DNA of 64,000 nt from Chitinophaga alhagiae (GTDB lineage Bacteria; Bacteroidota; Bacteroidia; Chitinophagales; Chitinophagaceae). Position 1 is the stretch's first letter, and every line of letters begins with the position of its first letter. The stretch covers positions 1,612,001-1,676,000 of the forward strand of contig NZ_QXMH01000001.1 of the NCBI RefSeq assembly GCF_003568665.1, in the 5' to 3' direction. The notes beneath the pieces were generated by a model. It did not search any database. It saw nothing but the letters and a program-made list of their open reading frames with translations, and was not told the origin of the DNA. Positions 8,698-17,198 of this stretch are shown piece after piece. The translations under genes and the position numbers were made by a program.

Positions 8698-9480
8698 TTA
8701 TGCCTCATGTCCGGTACCTGAAAGGTACTGCTTTTGCATGGGCAGCTGGATCATTTTGGAAGCGGAGAGATATTGCCGGTCAGGACTGTAGATAAACAGG
8801 CAGGAGCCGTTCTGTATTTTGCCGATAATTTTTTTATGCAGGTTTACCGGTACGGCGGGGCAACCCAGGCTGCGGCCAATGTAACCCTGCCTGCGGCCCA
8901 GCTTTTCATTCACATAATCTGCCGCATGCATCACAATGCCCCTTTCCATGGCATTATCGTTAATGCCCTGCTCTTCGCCCTCCAGCCTGAGGGAATAACC
9001 GTGCGCCCCCCTGTAGGTACCGCCAGTTACATAGAAACCAAGACTGGACTTAAAACTTTCCGGGGCATTGGAAAAATTGGTGGCCATTTCCCGGCCTGAA
9101 TTGCGGCCGTGAGATACCAATGTATTAAACAACACCCGGCCAGCAGCCAGGTCTATTACAAACAGCCTCTTTTTGGTAGAAGGAAGGCTGAAGTCAACAA
9201 TAGAAATAATATCCGTGTTAGATAACCTTCCCGCTTTCAGCAGGCTGTCGTGCCCCTGCAGCGCATACTGGAACGCCTCATGGGAAAGGCCCAGCGAGTC
9301 CAGCGACAATTGCCCGTACAGCATTTCAGCAGCCGATGCTGTTACGGCTGTTACTGCGGGCGCTACAACCCCTGTGCTCTTTTTGCCAATGGAAGATACT
9401 TTCAGGCTGAAAAGGGACGTGAGTACGATAAAGGGAAGTATAAAGGTCTTTTTGCTAATACGTAAATTCATCCGCATCAA
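8698..9480 (-). CDS. Murein L,D-transpeptidase catalytic-domain family protein (YkuD_2-like), exported
   Basis: A 260-residue exported protein. An N-terminal hydrophobic stretch (TFILPFIVLTSLFSLKV) is followed by a helical part and then the catalytic domain: LFVIDLAAGRVLFNTLVSHGRNSG, SSLGFYVTGGTYRGAHGYSLRLEG, RGIVMHAADYV and GRSLGCPAVP. The cysteine in SLGCPAVP and the upstream histidine (VMHAADY) are the expected catalytic pair. The family is usually annotated as peptidoglycan L,D-transpeptidase, though substrates are mostly untested. It lies 48 bases upstream of the GH9 gene on the same strand and may be cotranscribed with it. Confidence 0.88.
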   Translation of the reverse strand: MMRMNLRISKKTFILPFIVLTSLFSLKVSSIGKKSTGVVAPAVTAVTASAAEMLYGQLSLDSLGLSHEAFQYALQGHDSLLKAGRLSNTDIISIVDFSLPSTKKRLFVIDLAAGRVLFNTLVSHGRNSGREMATNFSNAPESFKSSLGFYVTGGTYRGAHGYSLRLEGEEQGINDNAMERGIVMHAADYVNEKLGRRQGYIGRSLGCPAVPVNLHKKIIGKIQNGSCLFIYSPDRQYLSASKMIQLPMQKQYLSGTGHEA

Positions 9481-10171
9481 TTTCTTTTTTCATTCAACAA
9501 AACGGTTTTTCAAAAAGTATAGTCCACAAAAATAACGAAAATTCATTATTCGTATTGTTGTTAAAGAGAAAGAATTGTCTGGTTTTGGTCAGTTTTTAGT
9601 AGAAGGTGGGGAACTTCCTGCCGCCGGCATTGCCATCTGCAAGCCTTGTTCCCGCTGCGGTGATGGCCAGTACCTGTCAATTAGCCGTCAGCTAGCCAAG
9701 TGGCTTGTTGGCTGGTGAGGGTTGTTTTTATTACAGGAAATGATACTTTTCCGGGCGCAGGAACAGGCAGCTTTTTGCTTTCCTTATTACCGCTACTGTA
9801 ATGGCAGGTCAGGCAACCCGCATCGTTATGCGGCGTAGCAGGCTGGCGCCGCTGCCAGCAAGCAATATAGCCAGAAATAATACGGACCGTTTCATCATTT
9901 TACAGGGGAAAAAAGTTAATCCTGATTCAAAGTATGAAAAGATTTTAATTTTCTTATCTTCATGACCTGTCAACAACCGCGTACGCATTGCAGATCATTG
10001 GTGTATTCCATCGTTGCATGAATCCGCATTTATCCCTTGATACTGACATTACTCACGGGGAAAGAATCCGGAAACGATTGCTAAACCAGCCATGGCAAAG
10101 GATTGCCGGGCAAAAACTGTCTGTGGCCGGCGCTGGCGTATGGATGTGGCGCGCCACAAAAGACTAACAGC
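9481..10171. other. 690-base stretch without a clear intact gene
   Basis: It holds one probable decayed minus-strand gene (9681-9898, separate entry). On the plus strand 10018-10167 is an open frame of 49 codons (MNPHLSLDTDITHGERIRKR...) ending 4 bases before the SDR start; its codons show no recognisable family and I do not call it a gene. The part 9541-9680 shows no motif that I recognise. Confidence 0.5.
9681..9898 (-). pseudogene. Remnant of a small exported CxxCH protein (frameshifted)
   Basis: From the ATG at 9896-9898 the frame gives a clean signal peptide (MMKRSVLFLAILLAGSGAS) and then stops at 9809. In another frame the same strand continues as QPATPHNDAGCLTCHYSSG... to a stop at 9681, including CLTCH, which fits the CxxCH heme c motif. 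A single indel around 9840 would join them into a protein of about 70 residues. Either this is a broken small cytochrome-like gene, or the signal-peptide resemblance is chance, or there is a sequencing error. No family name can be given. Confidence 0.35.
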
Positions 10172-10960
10172 ATGGGATTTTTTACGAACAAGGTAGTATG
10201 GATCACGGGGGCATCCTCCGGGTTGGGGGAAGAACTCGCCCTGCAGCTCTCCCGCGAAAACGCCCGGCTGATACTGACCGCGCGGAACGCGGAGGCATTG
10301 GCCAGGGTGAAGGAGCAAACAGGCGCAACATGTTTTCTGCTGCCCGCAGATCTGGAAAAAGATAATCTGGACCAGTTGAGCGCGGCGGCATTACAAGCCT
10401 TCGGCCATATTGATATCCTGATCAACAATGCCGGCGTTACGCAACGCGCCCTGGCAGAAGATACCAGGCTGGAAGTAGACCGGCGGTTGATGGAGATCAA
10501 TTTTTTTGCGCCTGTGGCGCTCACCAAAAGCCTGCTGCCCCATTTCCGGGAAAGAAAAACGGGCCAGGTGGTGGTGATGAGCAGTATGGCGGGACTGATG
10601 GGCTTCCCCCTGCGTACCTCCTATGCAGCGGCCAAACATGCGCTGCAGGGGTATTTTGAGACCTTGCAGGTGGAACATACCATTCCGGGGTTTTCAATAC
10701 TGATTGCCAGTCCCGGCCGCGTCAACACCCCTATTTCCCTGCATGCGCTTACCGGCAGCGGCCAGGCGCATAATAAAATGGACAAGGGGCAGGCCAACGG
10801 TATTCCCGTGGCTACCTGTGCCAGGAAAATTGTGGCGGGTATGCGGAAAGAGAAAAAACGGGTGATAGTGGCCCGGAGCGAGCGGCTGCTATGGGTATTC
10901 CATAAATTTTGCCCGCCCTTGTATTATTATATTGCCCGCAAAGTGGGGGCCAATCAATAA
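10172..10960 (+). CDS. Short-chain dehydrogenase/reductase
   Basis: NAD(P)-dependent oxidoreductase of the classical SDR fold, 262 residues from the ATG at 10172. That start puts the Rossmann motif TGASSGLG at residues 12-19; an upstream in-frame ATG at 10103 would add 23 residues unlike the family. Other signatures: NNAG at 85-88, catalytic Ser138 (VVVMSSMAG), Tyr151 and Lys155 (SYAAAKHAL). The C-terminal segment with KKRVIVARSERLLWVFHKFCPPLYYYIARKVG may associate with the membrane, as in the DHRS7-like subgroup. The substrate is unknown. The VOC gene follows after 18 bases, so they may be cotranscribed. Confidence 0.9.
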   Translation: MGFFTNKVVWITGASSGLGEELALQLSRENARLILTARNAEALARVKEQTGATCFLLPADLEKDNLDQLSAAALQAFGHIDILINNAGVTQRALAEDTRLEVDRRLMEINFFAPVALTKSLLPHFRERKTGQVVVMSSMAGLMGFPLRTSYAAAKHALQGYFETLQVEHTIPGFSILIASPGRVNTPISLHALTGSGQAHNKMDKGQANGIPVATCARKIVAGMRKEKKRVIVARSERLLWVFHKFCPPLYYYIARKVGANQ

Positions 10961-10978
10961 AAGCCTAAATCAACTGTT

Positions 10979-11995
10979 ATGACTTACATTACCGGAATTC
11001 AGCAAATAGGGATCGGTGTGAGAAATGTCCGAGAGTCCATGCTGGGCTACAAGGAACATTTCGGCATGGACGTGCTGATATTTGATGACACTTCTGAAGC
11101 CACGCTGATGACTCCCTATACCGGCGGTACCGTACACCGCAGGCGCGCCGTACTGTCCCTGAACATGCAGGGCGGCGGCGGGTTCGAGATCTGGCAGTTC
11201 CAGGACCGCCAGCCTGTAGCGCCCGCGCAGGTGCCCCAGTATGGGGACCTGGGCATTTATGCCGCCAAGATCAAATGCCGCAACATTGAAGCCGCCCATC
11301 AACACCTGAAAAGCTCCGGCTCCGTAAAAGTGGGGGAACTTACCAAAGACCCTGCCGGGCAGCCTCATTTTTATGTAACAGACGCCCACGAAAATGTGTT
11401 TGACGTAGTAACGGGCAACCACTGGTTCCATAAAAACAGCAATGCCTGCGGCGGCGTTACCGGCGCGGTAATAGGCGTGCGGGATATGGAAAAGGCCGTT
11501 GGCTTTTACCGCGACATTCTCGGTATAGATAAAATGGTGTACGACGTGTCAGATGCCAAATTCCGTAAAGTGCTGCTGAGAAAACATCCGGGCAGCATCG
11601 GCGCCTTCCATAAACTGCTGGGCTCCGTAGAAATTGAACTGGTGCAATGCCTTGACCGCGAGCCGGTGAAAATTTATCATAACCGTTACTGGGGAGACTG
11701 CGGTTTTATCCATCTTTGTTTTGATGTAATAGACATGTGCGCGCTGAAAGATCACGCCTCCAAATACGGCTATCATTTTTCCATTGACAGTATGGATTCT
11801 TTTGCCATGGAAAGTGCCGCCGGCCGCTTCTGCTATGTGGAAGACCCGGACGGTACGCTGATAGAACTGGTGGAAACACATAAAGTGCCGCTCTATAAAA
11901 AATGGGGCCTTTACCTCAACCTGAAAAAACGTTCGCTGGAAAAACCCCTGCCGGACTGGATGATCAGGATGCTGTCTCTCAGCAAGGTCAAATAG
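10979..11995 (+). CDS. VOC-superfamily protein with two glyoxalase-like domains
   Basis: A 338-residue protein built from two vicinal-oxygen-chelate modules. Module 1 starts ITGIQQIGIGVRNVRESMLGYKEHFGMDVLIFDD, module 2 starts GAVIGVRDMEKAVGFYRDILGIDKMVYDVSDAKF and ends with RFCYVEDPDGTLIELVETHKVP, in which the glutamate is a typical metal ligand. Such proteins are metal-dependent dioxygenases, isomerases or lyases; nothing here tells which. It ends in a basic tail (LYLNLKKRSLEKPLPDWMIRMLSLSKVK) that is also found in small-molecule-metabolism relatives. It overlaps the convergent acyltransferase by 8 bases. Confidence 0.8.
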   Translation: MTYITGIQQIGIGVRNVRESMLGYKEHFGMDVLIFDDTSEATLMTPYTGGTVHRRRAVLSLNMQGGGGFEIWQFQDRQPVAPAQVPQYGDLGIYAAKIKCRNIEAAHQHLKSSGSVKVGELTKDPAGQPHFYVTDAHENVFDVVTGNHWFHKNSNACGGVTGAVIGVRDMEKAVGFYRDILGIDKMVYDVSDAKFRKVLLRKHPGSIGAFHKLLGSVEIELVQCLDREPVKIYHNRYWGDCGFIHLCFDVIDMCALKDHASKYGYHFSIDSMDSFAMESAAGRFCYVEDPDGTLIELVETHKVPLYKKWGLYLNLKKRSLEKPLPDWMIRMLSLSKVK

Positions 11996-12881
11996 ACTTG
12001 TACTCTTTATAACACCACGCCGTAAAGGGCAGCAGCACCAGCAACAACCAGCCCCAGGGGCCAAGGAAGGCCGCGGCTGCCCCGGCAACTACCAGCAGCA
12101 AAAGCGGGTAGGTGAGGAACATGCAGGCAAATAGAACGGAATCATAAAAAACCGTGCCCTTCGTTTTCTTCCTGGCAAAATTCCGCCAGATCACATAGAA
12201 CCATCTTTGCGTGAACCAGCCTATGGCCGCCGGCAATGCCAGCAGCCAGCGGTTCCGCTTTGCGGGTGCAATATCCTGCAGGCCGGCCTGCATACCGGTT
12301 TCGAGGCGGTGGTGCAGGGTATCATTGAACGTTTTGCCGTGATGGGATTCCGGTATGATCTCCCCGAAGTGTACGTGAATGCTCTTAGGCACGGCATCAA
12401 AAGAATCATACACAATAGAAACTGGCTGTATGTGCAGCGACGCAAGCCCTTCGTTCTTCCAGGCATTGATGGCCATCCTGAACGTGCCTTTCCGGAGGGG
12501 TCTCACCTTGTATTCATTCACACAAATCCCTTCCGGGAAAATCAGTATGCAACCGTTTTTCCGCAATATCTCCACAGACCGGTGAAAGGTTTCTTCATTT
12601 TTCACCAGGTTTTCTTTCCCTTCGCTGAGCCTGAAAATAGGTATCATATGCATGGCGCCCAGCAACCGTGCCACCGCGGGTTTTTTGAACGCGTCCCCGC
12701 GCGCCAGGAAGTGGATGCGCCGGGGCATCAAAGCGCCCATGATCATGGCGTCCAGGAAAGAATTGGGATGAGCGCAAGCCAGGATACAGGGATCGTGATT
12801 TTCCTTATAATGAAATACGATGCGTTTACAATAGAATTGCAAAGCTATCCGTACCCATATTTTGAGAAGACTATACAGCAT
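11988..12881 (-). CDS. PlsC-like 1-acyl-glycerol-phosphate/lysophospholipid acyltransferase family protein
   Basis: Membrane-bound acyltransferase of 297 residues. Motif I appears as ACAHPNSFLDA (a one-residue-longer version of the HX4D box, which I believe is common in Bacteroidota homologues), motif III as ILIFPEGICVNEYKVRPLRKGTFRMA and motif IV near LHIQPVSIVYDSF. Two hydrophobic segments near the C-terminus (VLFACMFLTYPLLLLVVAGAAAAFLGPWGWLLLVLLPFTAW) anchor it. It probably transfers acyl chains in phospholipid or aminolipid synthesis; the exact acceptor is unknown. Confidence 0.85.
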   Translation of the reverse strand: MLYSLLKIWVRIALQFYCKRIVFHYKENHDPCILACAHPNSFLDAMIMGALMPRRIHFLARGDAFKKPAVARLLGAMHMIPIFRLSEGKENLVKNEETFHRSVEILRKNGCILIFPEGICVNEYKVRPLRKGTFRMAINAWKNEGLASLHIQPVSIVYDSFDAVPKSIHVHFGEIIPESHHGKTFNDTLHHRLETGMQAGLQDIAPAKRNRWLLALPAAIGWFTQRWFYVIWRNFARKKTKGTVFYDSVLFACMFLTYPLLLLVVAGAAAAFLGPWGWLLLVLLPFTAWCYKEYKSI

Positions 12882-12886
12882 GTTTC

Positions 12887-12969
12887 TACGCCAGACAGTG
12901 GCAGATATTTTTTAGTTCGCTGCACCGTTCAAAAAAGGTGCGTTACAATATCGTGCATTGTCTGGCGTA
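12887..12969. repeat. 83-bp near-palindromic element upstream of the acyltransferase gene
   Basis: Outer arms TACGCCAGACAGTG (12887-12900) and CATTGTCTGGCGTA (12956-12969) pair with one mismatch. Further in, GATATT pairs with AATATC and GCACC with GGTGC, so nearly the whole 83 bases can form one long hairpin. It begins 6 bases from the acyltransferase start codon and ends 30 bases before the end of the next gene. It could be a REP/MITE-like repeat or a structured leader. Confidence 0.6.
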
Positions 12970-12998
12970 AAACAAGGCCTGCCCGTAAAATTATTCCA

Positions 12999-13379
12999 CT
13001 ATTTAGGGTCAAGGCCAAGCGGCCTGCCGGGGCCGTTCTGCCCGCCGGTTGCCATTTGCAGCAACTGTACCAGCAGCTTGATGATGGCTTCCAGTTTGGT
13101 AATTACATAGGGGTACATAGGAGAATCATCATCCTGCATGATGACGCATTTTCCCCTGATAACGTTCAGCAGGTCTTCCTCCGAAAAAGAGAAAAAATTA
13201 CGCGTGCTGAGGTTATAGATGGCCAGGATAGACTCCAGCCTGCCATAATGGATGTTGGAGAGGCCCTGCTCCATAGATACGTAGGTAGACCCTGCAATGT
13301 TCAGTTGCTCCGCAATGTAGTTCTGGGTGTAATTGTGAAGAATGCGGAGAATGTAGAGCTTTCTGCTGATTTCTTTCAT
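12999..13379 (-). CDS. XRE-type helix-turn-helix transcriptional regulator
   Basis: A protein of 126 residues from the ATG at 13379 (another in-frame ATG at 13421 would add 14 residues of weaker character). HTH: LYILRILHNYTQNYIAEQLNIAGSTYVSMEQGLSNIHYGRLESILAIYNLS, a classic lambda-repressor-like domain. The second half (FFSFSEEDLLNVIRGK... TKLEAIIKLLVQLLQMA) is helical and may dimerise. It lies downstream of the Crp-like gene on the same strand, separated by 66 bases. No target can be named. Confidence 0.8.
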   Translation of the reverse strand: MKEISRKLYILRILHNYTQNYIAEQLNIAGSTYVSMEQGLSNIHYGRLESILAIYNLSTRNFFSFSEEDLLNVIRGKCVIMQDDDSPMYPYVITKLEAIIKLLVQLLQMATGGQNGPGRPLGLDPK

Positions 13380-13445
13380 ATGCAATGGATTTATCACAAA
13401 AATAGATACATCCATTTTCACAAGTCTTGATATATATCAAAAAAT

Positions 13446-14051
13446 TCAGTAGGTGCCCGAACGGATCCGGCTCAATGTTTCTGCTGATATGCCCAGGTAA
13501 GACGCTATGTAACCGATCGGCACCCGGGTGATAATATCAGGATGCTGGGCCACCAGCCGGTCATACCGCTGCCGCGCATCATCCATCCTTAAAGAAAAGG
13601 CCCGGTTCTCCATCTGGATATAATAGTGTTCCGTCAGCTTCCGCCCTACAAAATTAAATTCGGGGAACTTGCGGTAGATTTCCTCGAGCACGTCTATCCG
13701 CAGCGAGATGCATAAGGTGTCATCAAGCGCTTCCAGCACCTCATGGCTTTCCGTTTGCGTGAAAAAGCTCTGCACGGAAATAATAATATCGCCTTCTTTC
13801 ATGAACCATGAGGTGATCTCCTGCCCGTCATCCTTTATATAATACGCACGCACCATGCCCTTCAGCCCGAAGTAACAATTGCGGCATATTTTTCCGTGTT
13901 CCAGGATGATAGACCTCCTTTTAAAGAACACAATATTCGTATGGCGGCGGATGGTTGCCAGCACTGCTGGCGAAAGCGGGTACAACTGGTTAAACAATGC
14001 AAACATATTTGCGTACATCGCATCACGCTGGGCTTCGCTAAACTGTTCCAT
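13446..14051 (-). CDS. Crp/Fnr-family transcriptional regulator
   Basis: A 201-residue regulator: cyclic-nucleotide-binding-like beta-barrel (about 25-120; FFKRRSIILEHGKICRNCYFGLKGMVRAYYIKDDGQEITSWFMKEGDII), long dimer helix and a C-terminal HTH (RVPIGYIASYLGISAETLSRIRSG). The two cysteines in KICRNCY are notable but do not form a known cluster motif. It is divergent from the copper ATPase gene with 227 bases between them. A role in controlling that gene is possible but unproven. Confidence 0.9.
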   Translation of the reverse strand: MEQFSEAQRDAMYANMFALFNQLYPLSPAVLATIRRHTNIVFFKRRSIILEHGKICRNCYFGLKGMVRAYYIKDDGQEITSWFMKEGDIIISVQSFFTQTESHEVLEALDDTLCISLRIDVLEEIYRKFPEFNFVGRKLTEHYYIQMENRAFSLRMDDARQRYDRLVAQHPDIITRVPIGYIASYLGISAETLSRIRSGTY

Positions 14052-14278
14052 ATTTCTCTCTGATTTTGGTTTTCCATAATTATTGGAGCGCCTTTGGCAG
14101 GCAGTGGCTGGTTAACGGGGGAAAACAACTTTTCAAATATAGATTAAATATAAAAGAAAGGCAAAATTATATAATGACATGCCGCCGGCAGCAGCCTATT
14201 TTTGTTAGCGCCTTCCGGCAACAAGCAGTACGAACAAAGCCTGTCACTTAATGTTATAACCATAAACCCTTCAAGCAT

Positions 14279-16297
14279 ATGGACCATCATGCACATCACC
14301 AGCATACATCAATGGCCGCGGACCATAAGGAACATGATCATACCGGCGGCTACAACGAGCATGCGGGGCATCATACCGCCAACTTCCTTCAGCGTTTCTG
14401 GATTTGTATGCTGGTCACCGTACCTGTACTCCTGCTTTCCCATATGATACAGCAATGGCTGGGGTTCCACATGGCCTTTCCCGGAGACCGGTACCTGTTG
14501 CTGGCCCTCAGTACTTTCATTTTTATATATGGGGGATGGCCCTTTCTCACAGGGCTGGTCAACGAACTGAAACATGGCAACCCCGGCATGATGACGCTGG
14601 TAGCGGTTGCCATTACTACTGCCTATGTATACAGCGTGGCGGTAGTGTTCGGCCTGCCGGGAATGGATTTCTTCTGGGAGCTGGCTACCCTTATAGACAT
14701 TATGCTGCTGGGCCACTGGCTGGAAATGAGATCGCAGATGGCCGCCTCGCGCGCGCTGGAATCGCTGGTGGAACTGTTGCCGGCCACTGTGCATGTTGAG
14801 CATCATGATCATGTAATGGATATTCCGTTAAAAGAACTGCAGCAGGACCATGTAGTGGTGATCAAGCCGGGCGAAAAAATACCGGCAGACGGTATCATTC
14901 TTGAAGGCAGCTCTTACGTGAATGAAAGCATGCTCACCGGCGAAAGCACACCGGTAAAAAAAGAAACAGGCGCTTCCGTGATAGGCGGCGCCGTGAATGG
15001 AGACGGCGTCCTGCGCGTTCGGGTAACCGGTACGGGCAGCAACAGCTATCTGAATAAAGTGATCAGCATGGTACAATCCGCGCAGGGAGCCAAATCAAAA
15101 ACGCAGAACCTGGCCAATAAAGTGGCCAAGTGGCTGACCATTATTTCTATCAGCGTGGGCGTGATCACCTTCATTGTATGGCTCACCGCCGGCCGTGAGC
15201 TGGCGTATGCGCTGGAGCGTATGGTAACCGTAATGGTAACCAGTTGCCCGCATGCGCTGGGCGTAGCCATTCCGCTGGTAGTGGCCGTATCCACCACGCT
15301 TTCCGCCACACATGGCCTGCTGATCCGCAACCGCACGGCGTTTGAGAACGCACGGCGCCTCACCACCATCATATTTGACAAAACAGGTACGCTTACCAAA
15401 GGAAGCCATGAAGTACAACAGGTTATTCCGCTCAATGAACAGTTCAGCGCAGATGAAATACTGCAATACACCGCCGCTGTACAACAAAATTCGGAACATC
15501 ATATTGCGCACGGCATACTGAGAAAGCTGAAGGAGAAACAACTGGCACTGTGGAAATCTTCAGACTTCCTGTACATGCAGGGCATTGGCGTAAAGGGTAT
15601 GGTGAACGAAAAGAAGGTCGTAGCGGCCGGGCCCAATTATTTCAAACAGGAAAAACTGACCATGCCTGCTATTCCTGACAGTGTTGACCAGTCTACAGAC
15701 ACCGTGAACTTTGTATTGATAGACGACCAGCCCGCCGGCATCATTACGCTGGCAGACAGCATCCGGGAGTCTGCCGCCGAGGCCATTGCGGAGCTGAAGA
15801 ACATGAACATCAAATCTTTCCTGCTTACCGGCGATAATGAGCAGGTGGCCGCCGCCGTGGCAAAAAAACTCCGGATGGACGGCTACCTGGCCAATGTGCT
15901 ACCACATGAAAAACAAGGCAAAGTGAAAGAGTTCCAGCAGAAAGGGGAAATTGTAGCCATGACCGGAGACGGGGTGAACGATGCGCCCGCGCTGGCACAG
16001 GCGGATGTAGGCATTGCTGTTGGTTCCGGTACAGATGTGGCGGCAGAAACGGCAGACATCATACTGGTGAACAGTGACCCGAAAGACGTAGTGCAGATGA
16101 TCGCTTTCGGGAAGGCCACCTACCGGAAAATGGTGCAGAACCTCCTCTGGGCCGTTGGCTACAACGTGATTGCCATACCGCTGGCAGCCGGGGTGCTGTA
16201 CCCCCAATTCATGCTGAGCCCGGCTATGGGCGCTATCCTGATGAGCGCAAGCACTATAGTGGTAGCGGTAAATGCAAGAATGCTGCGGGTGAGATAA
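14279..16297 (+). CDS. copB: P1B-type copper-translocating ATPase, CopB-like (CPH motif)
   Basis: Heavy-metal-exporting P-type ATPase of 672 residues. The N-terminus is rich in histidine (MDHHAHHQHTSMAADHKEHDHTGG...) and has no CxxC metal-binding domain. The membrane metal site reads SCPHALG (CPH at 323-325), which marks the P1B-3/CopB group rather than CopA (CPC). Also visible: LTGES actuator motif (about 220), phosphorylation site DKTGTLT (Asp367) and hinge TGDGVNDAPAL. CPH pumps are associated with copper (Cu2+ or Cu+) export; silver is also possible. A strong terminator follows. Confidence 0.92.
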   Translation: MDHHAHHQHTSMAADHKEHDHTGGYNEHAGHHTANFLQRFWICMLVTVPVLLLSHMIQQWLGFHMAFPGDRYLLLALSTFIFIYGGWPFLTGLVNELKHGNPGMMTLVAVAITTAYVYSVAVVFGLPGMDFFWELATLIDIMLLGHWLEMRSQMAASRALESLVELLPATVHVEHHDHVMDIPLKELQQDHVVVIKPGEKIPADGIILEGSSYVNESMLTGESTPVKKETGASVIGGAVNGDGVLRVRVTGTGSNSYLNKVISMVQSAQGAKSKTQNLANKVAKWLTIISISVGVITFIVWLTAGRELAYALERMVTVMVTSCPHALGVAIPLVVAVSTTLSATHGLLIRNRTAFENARRLTTIIFDKTGTLTKGSHEVQQVIPLNEQFSADEILQYTAAVQQNSEHHIAHGILRKLKEKQLALWKSSDFLYMQGIGVKGMVNEKKVVAAGPNYFKQEKLTMPAIPDSVDQSTDTVNFVLIDDQPAGIITLADSIRESAAEAIAELKNMNIKSFLLTGDNEQVAAAVAKKLRMDGYLANVLPHEKQGKVKEFQQKGEIVAMTGDGVNDAPALAQADVGIAVGSGTDVAAETADIILVNSDPKDVVQMIAFGKATYRKMVQNLLWAVGYNVIAIPLAAGVLYPQFMLSPAMGAILMSASTIVVAVNARMLRVR

Positions 16298-16304
16298 AAA
16301 GGGG

Positions 16305-16350
16305 TTCCCTTGCTGGCCCAGGGCCCCGGAACAAAGGGAATAATTTTTTT
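16305..16350 (+). terminator. Rho-independent terminator of the copper ATPase gene
   Basis: TTCCCTT (16305-16311) pairs with AAGGGAA (16334-16340), with an additional GC-rich GGCCC/GGCC core inside, followed by seven T residues (16344-16350). Confidence 0.75.
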
Positions 16351-16354
16351 GTCT

Positions 16355-16391
16355 TACTAAATAATTTAGTATTATTGCTAAAAATATTAGC
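16355..16391. promoter_or_regulatory. Two adjacent palindromes in front of the mutasome cassette (candidate SOS operator)
   Basis: TACTAAAT-A-ATTTAGTA (16355-16371) is a perfect 8-bp inverted repeat, and GCTAA-AAATA-TTAGC (16377-16391) is a perfect 5-bp one. Both lie directly before the ATG of imuA at 16397. DNA-damage-induced imuA-imuB-dnaE2 cassettes are normally under LexA-type repression, so these are the obvious operator candidates. Which repressor binds is unknown. Confidence 0.5.
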
Positions 16392-16396
16392 TGTTG

Positions 16397-17131
16397 ATGT
16401 CTGCACAGAAAGCCGATATCATTGCGCAATTGCAAAAGGACATCCTTCTTTTACAAGGGCTCAGGCCGGCCTGTAACAGTGGTGTGGTGGATGTAGGGCT
16501 GGGGCCGGTAAAAAACGCCTTCCCGGGTGCAACGTTCCCTACGGGGGCTATTCATGAGTTCGTGAGTGAAGCGGCGGAACACGCTGCGGCCAGCGCCGGC
16601 TTCATCAGCGGGTTGCTGGGCGCCCTGATGCAAAACGGCAGTGTTTGTTTATGGATCAGCACCTCCGGTACTATTTTTCCCCCGGCGCTAAAAGCATTTG
16701 GCATTGAGCCGGACAGGGTCTTTTTTATAACCCTGCAACGGGAGAAAGATGTATTGTGGGCTATGGAAGAAGCGTTGAAATGTGAGGGGCTGGCCGCCGT
16801 AGTGGGTGAAGTAAGAGAACTGGACTTTACTGCTTCACGGCGGTTGCAGCTTGCTGTAGAACAAAGCCGGGCTACCGGTTTTGTGCTCCGCCATCAGCCC
16901 CGCCGCCTGCATGCTACGGCCTGCACTTCGCGGTGGCGCATTACCCCGCTGGCCAGCCAACTGGAAGCGCGCATGCCGGGCATGGGTTTTCCACGCTGGC
17001 AGGTAGAACTGCTGAAGGTGCGCAATGGCAGGCCAGGCACCTGGGCTATGGAATGGTTTGCAGGGAAGTTCCGGCAGGTGGGAGAACACACTATGGTGGC
17101 GCCGCAGCAGCCGGTGCGTAAAATTGTGTAG
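16397..17131 (+). CDS. imuA: ImuA-family RecA-like mutasome protein
   Basis: A 244-residue protein resembling a reduced RecA/SulA fold (FPTGAIHEFVSEAAEHAAASAGFISGLLGALMQNGSVCLWIS ... EALKCEGLAAVVGEVRELDFTASRRLQLAVEQSRATGFVLRHQPR). The first part replaces a true Walker A box (ATFPTGAIHEF). ImuA works with ImuB and DnaE2 in damage-induced translesion synthesis. I start at ATG 16397 rather than the TTG one codon upstream. imuB follows closely; its ATG lies 67 bases after this stop. Confidence 0.85.
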   Translation: MSAQKADIIAQLQKDILLLQGLRPACNSGVVDVGLGPVKNAFPGATFPTGAIHEFVSEAAEHAAASAGFISGLLGALMQNGSVCLWISTSGTIFPPALKAFGIEPDRVFFITLQREKDVLWAMEEALKCEGLAAVVGEVRELDFTASRRLQLAVEQSRATGFVLRHQPRRLHATACTSRWRITPLASQLEARMPGMGFPRWQVELLKVRNGRPGTWAMEWFAGKFRQVGEHTMVAPQQPVRKIV

Positions 17132-17198
17132 AAAGAGGTGGCATGAACAAAAATTAGTTGCGTCTCAACAGGTGGACCCATGCGTGAAAGTGAATAGT

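Noticed and set aside
10018-10167. A 49-codon gene upstream of the SDR
   Set aside because: No recognisable features; it lies in the leader of the SDR gene and could be chance. Recorded only in the gap entry.
10103-10171. An upstream ATG start for the SDR
   Set aside because: The 23 added residues do not fit the SDR fold, while ATG 10172 gives the Rossmann motif its usual position.
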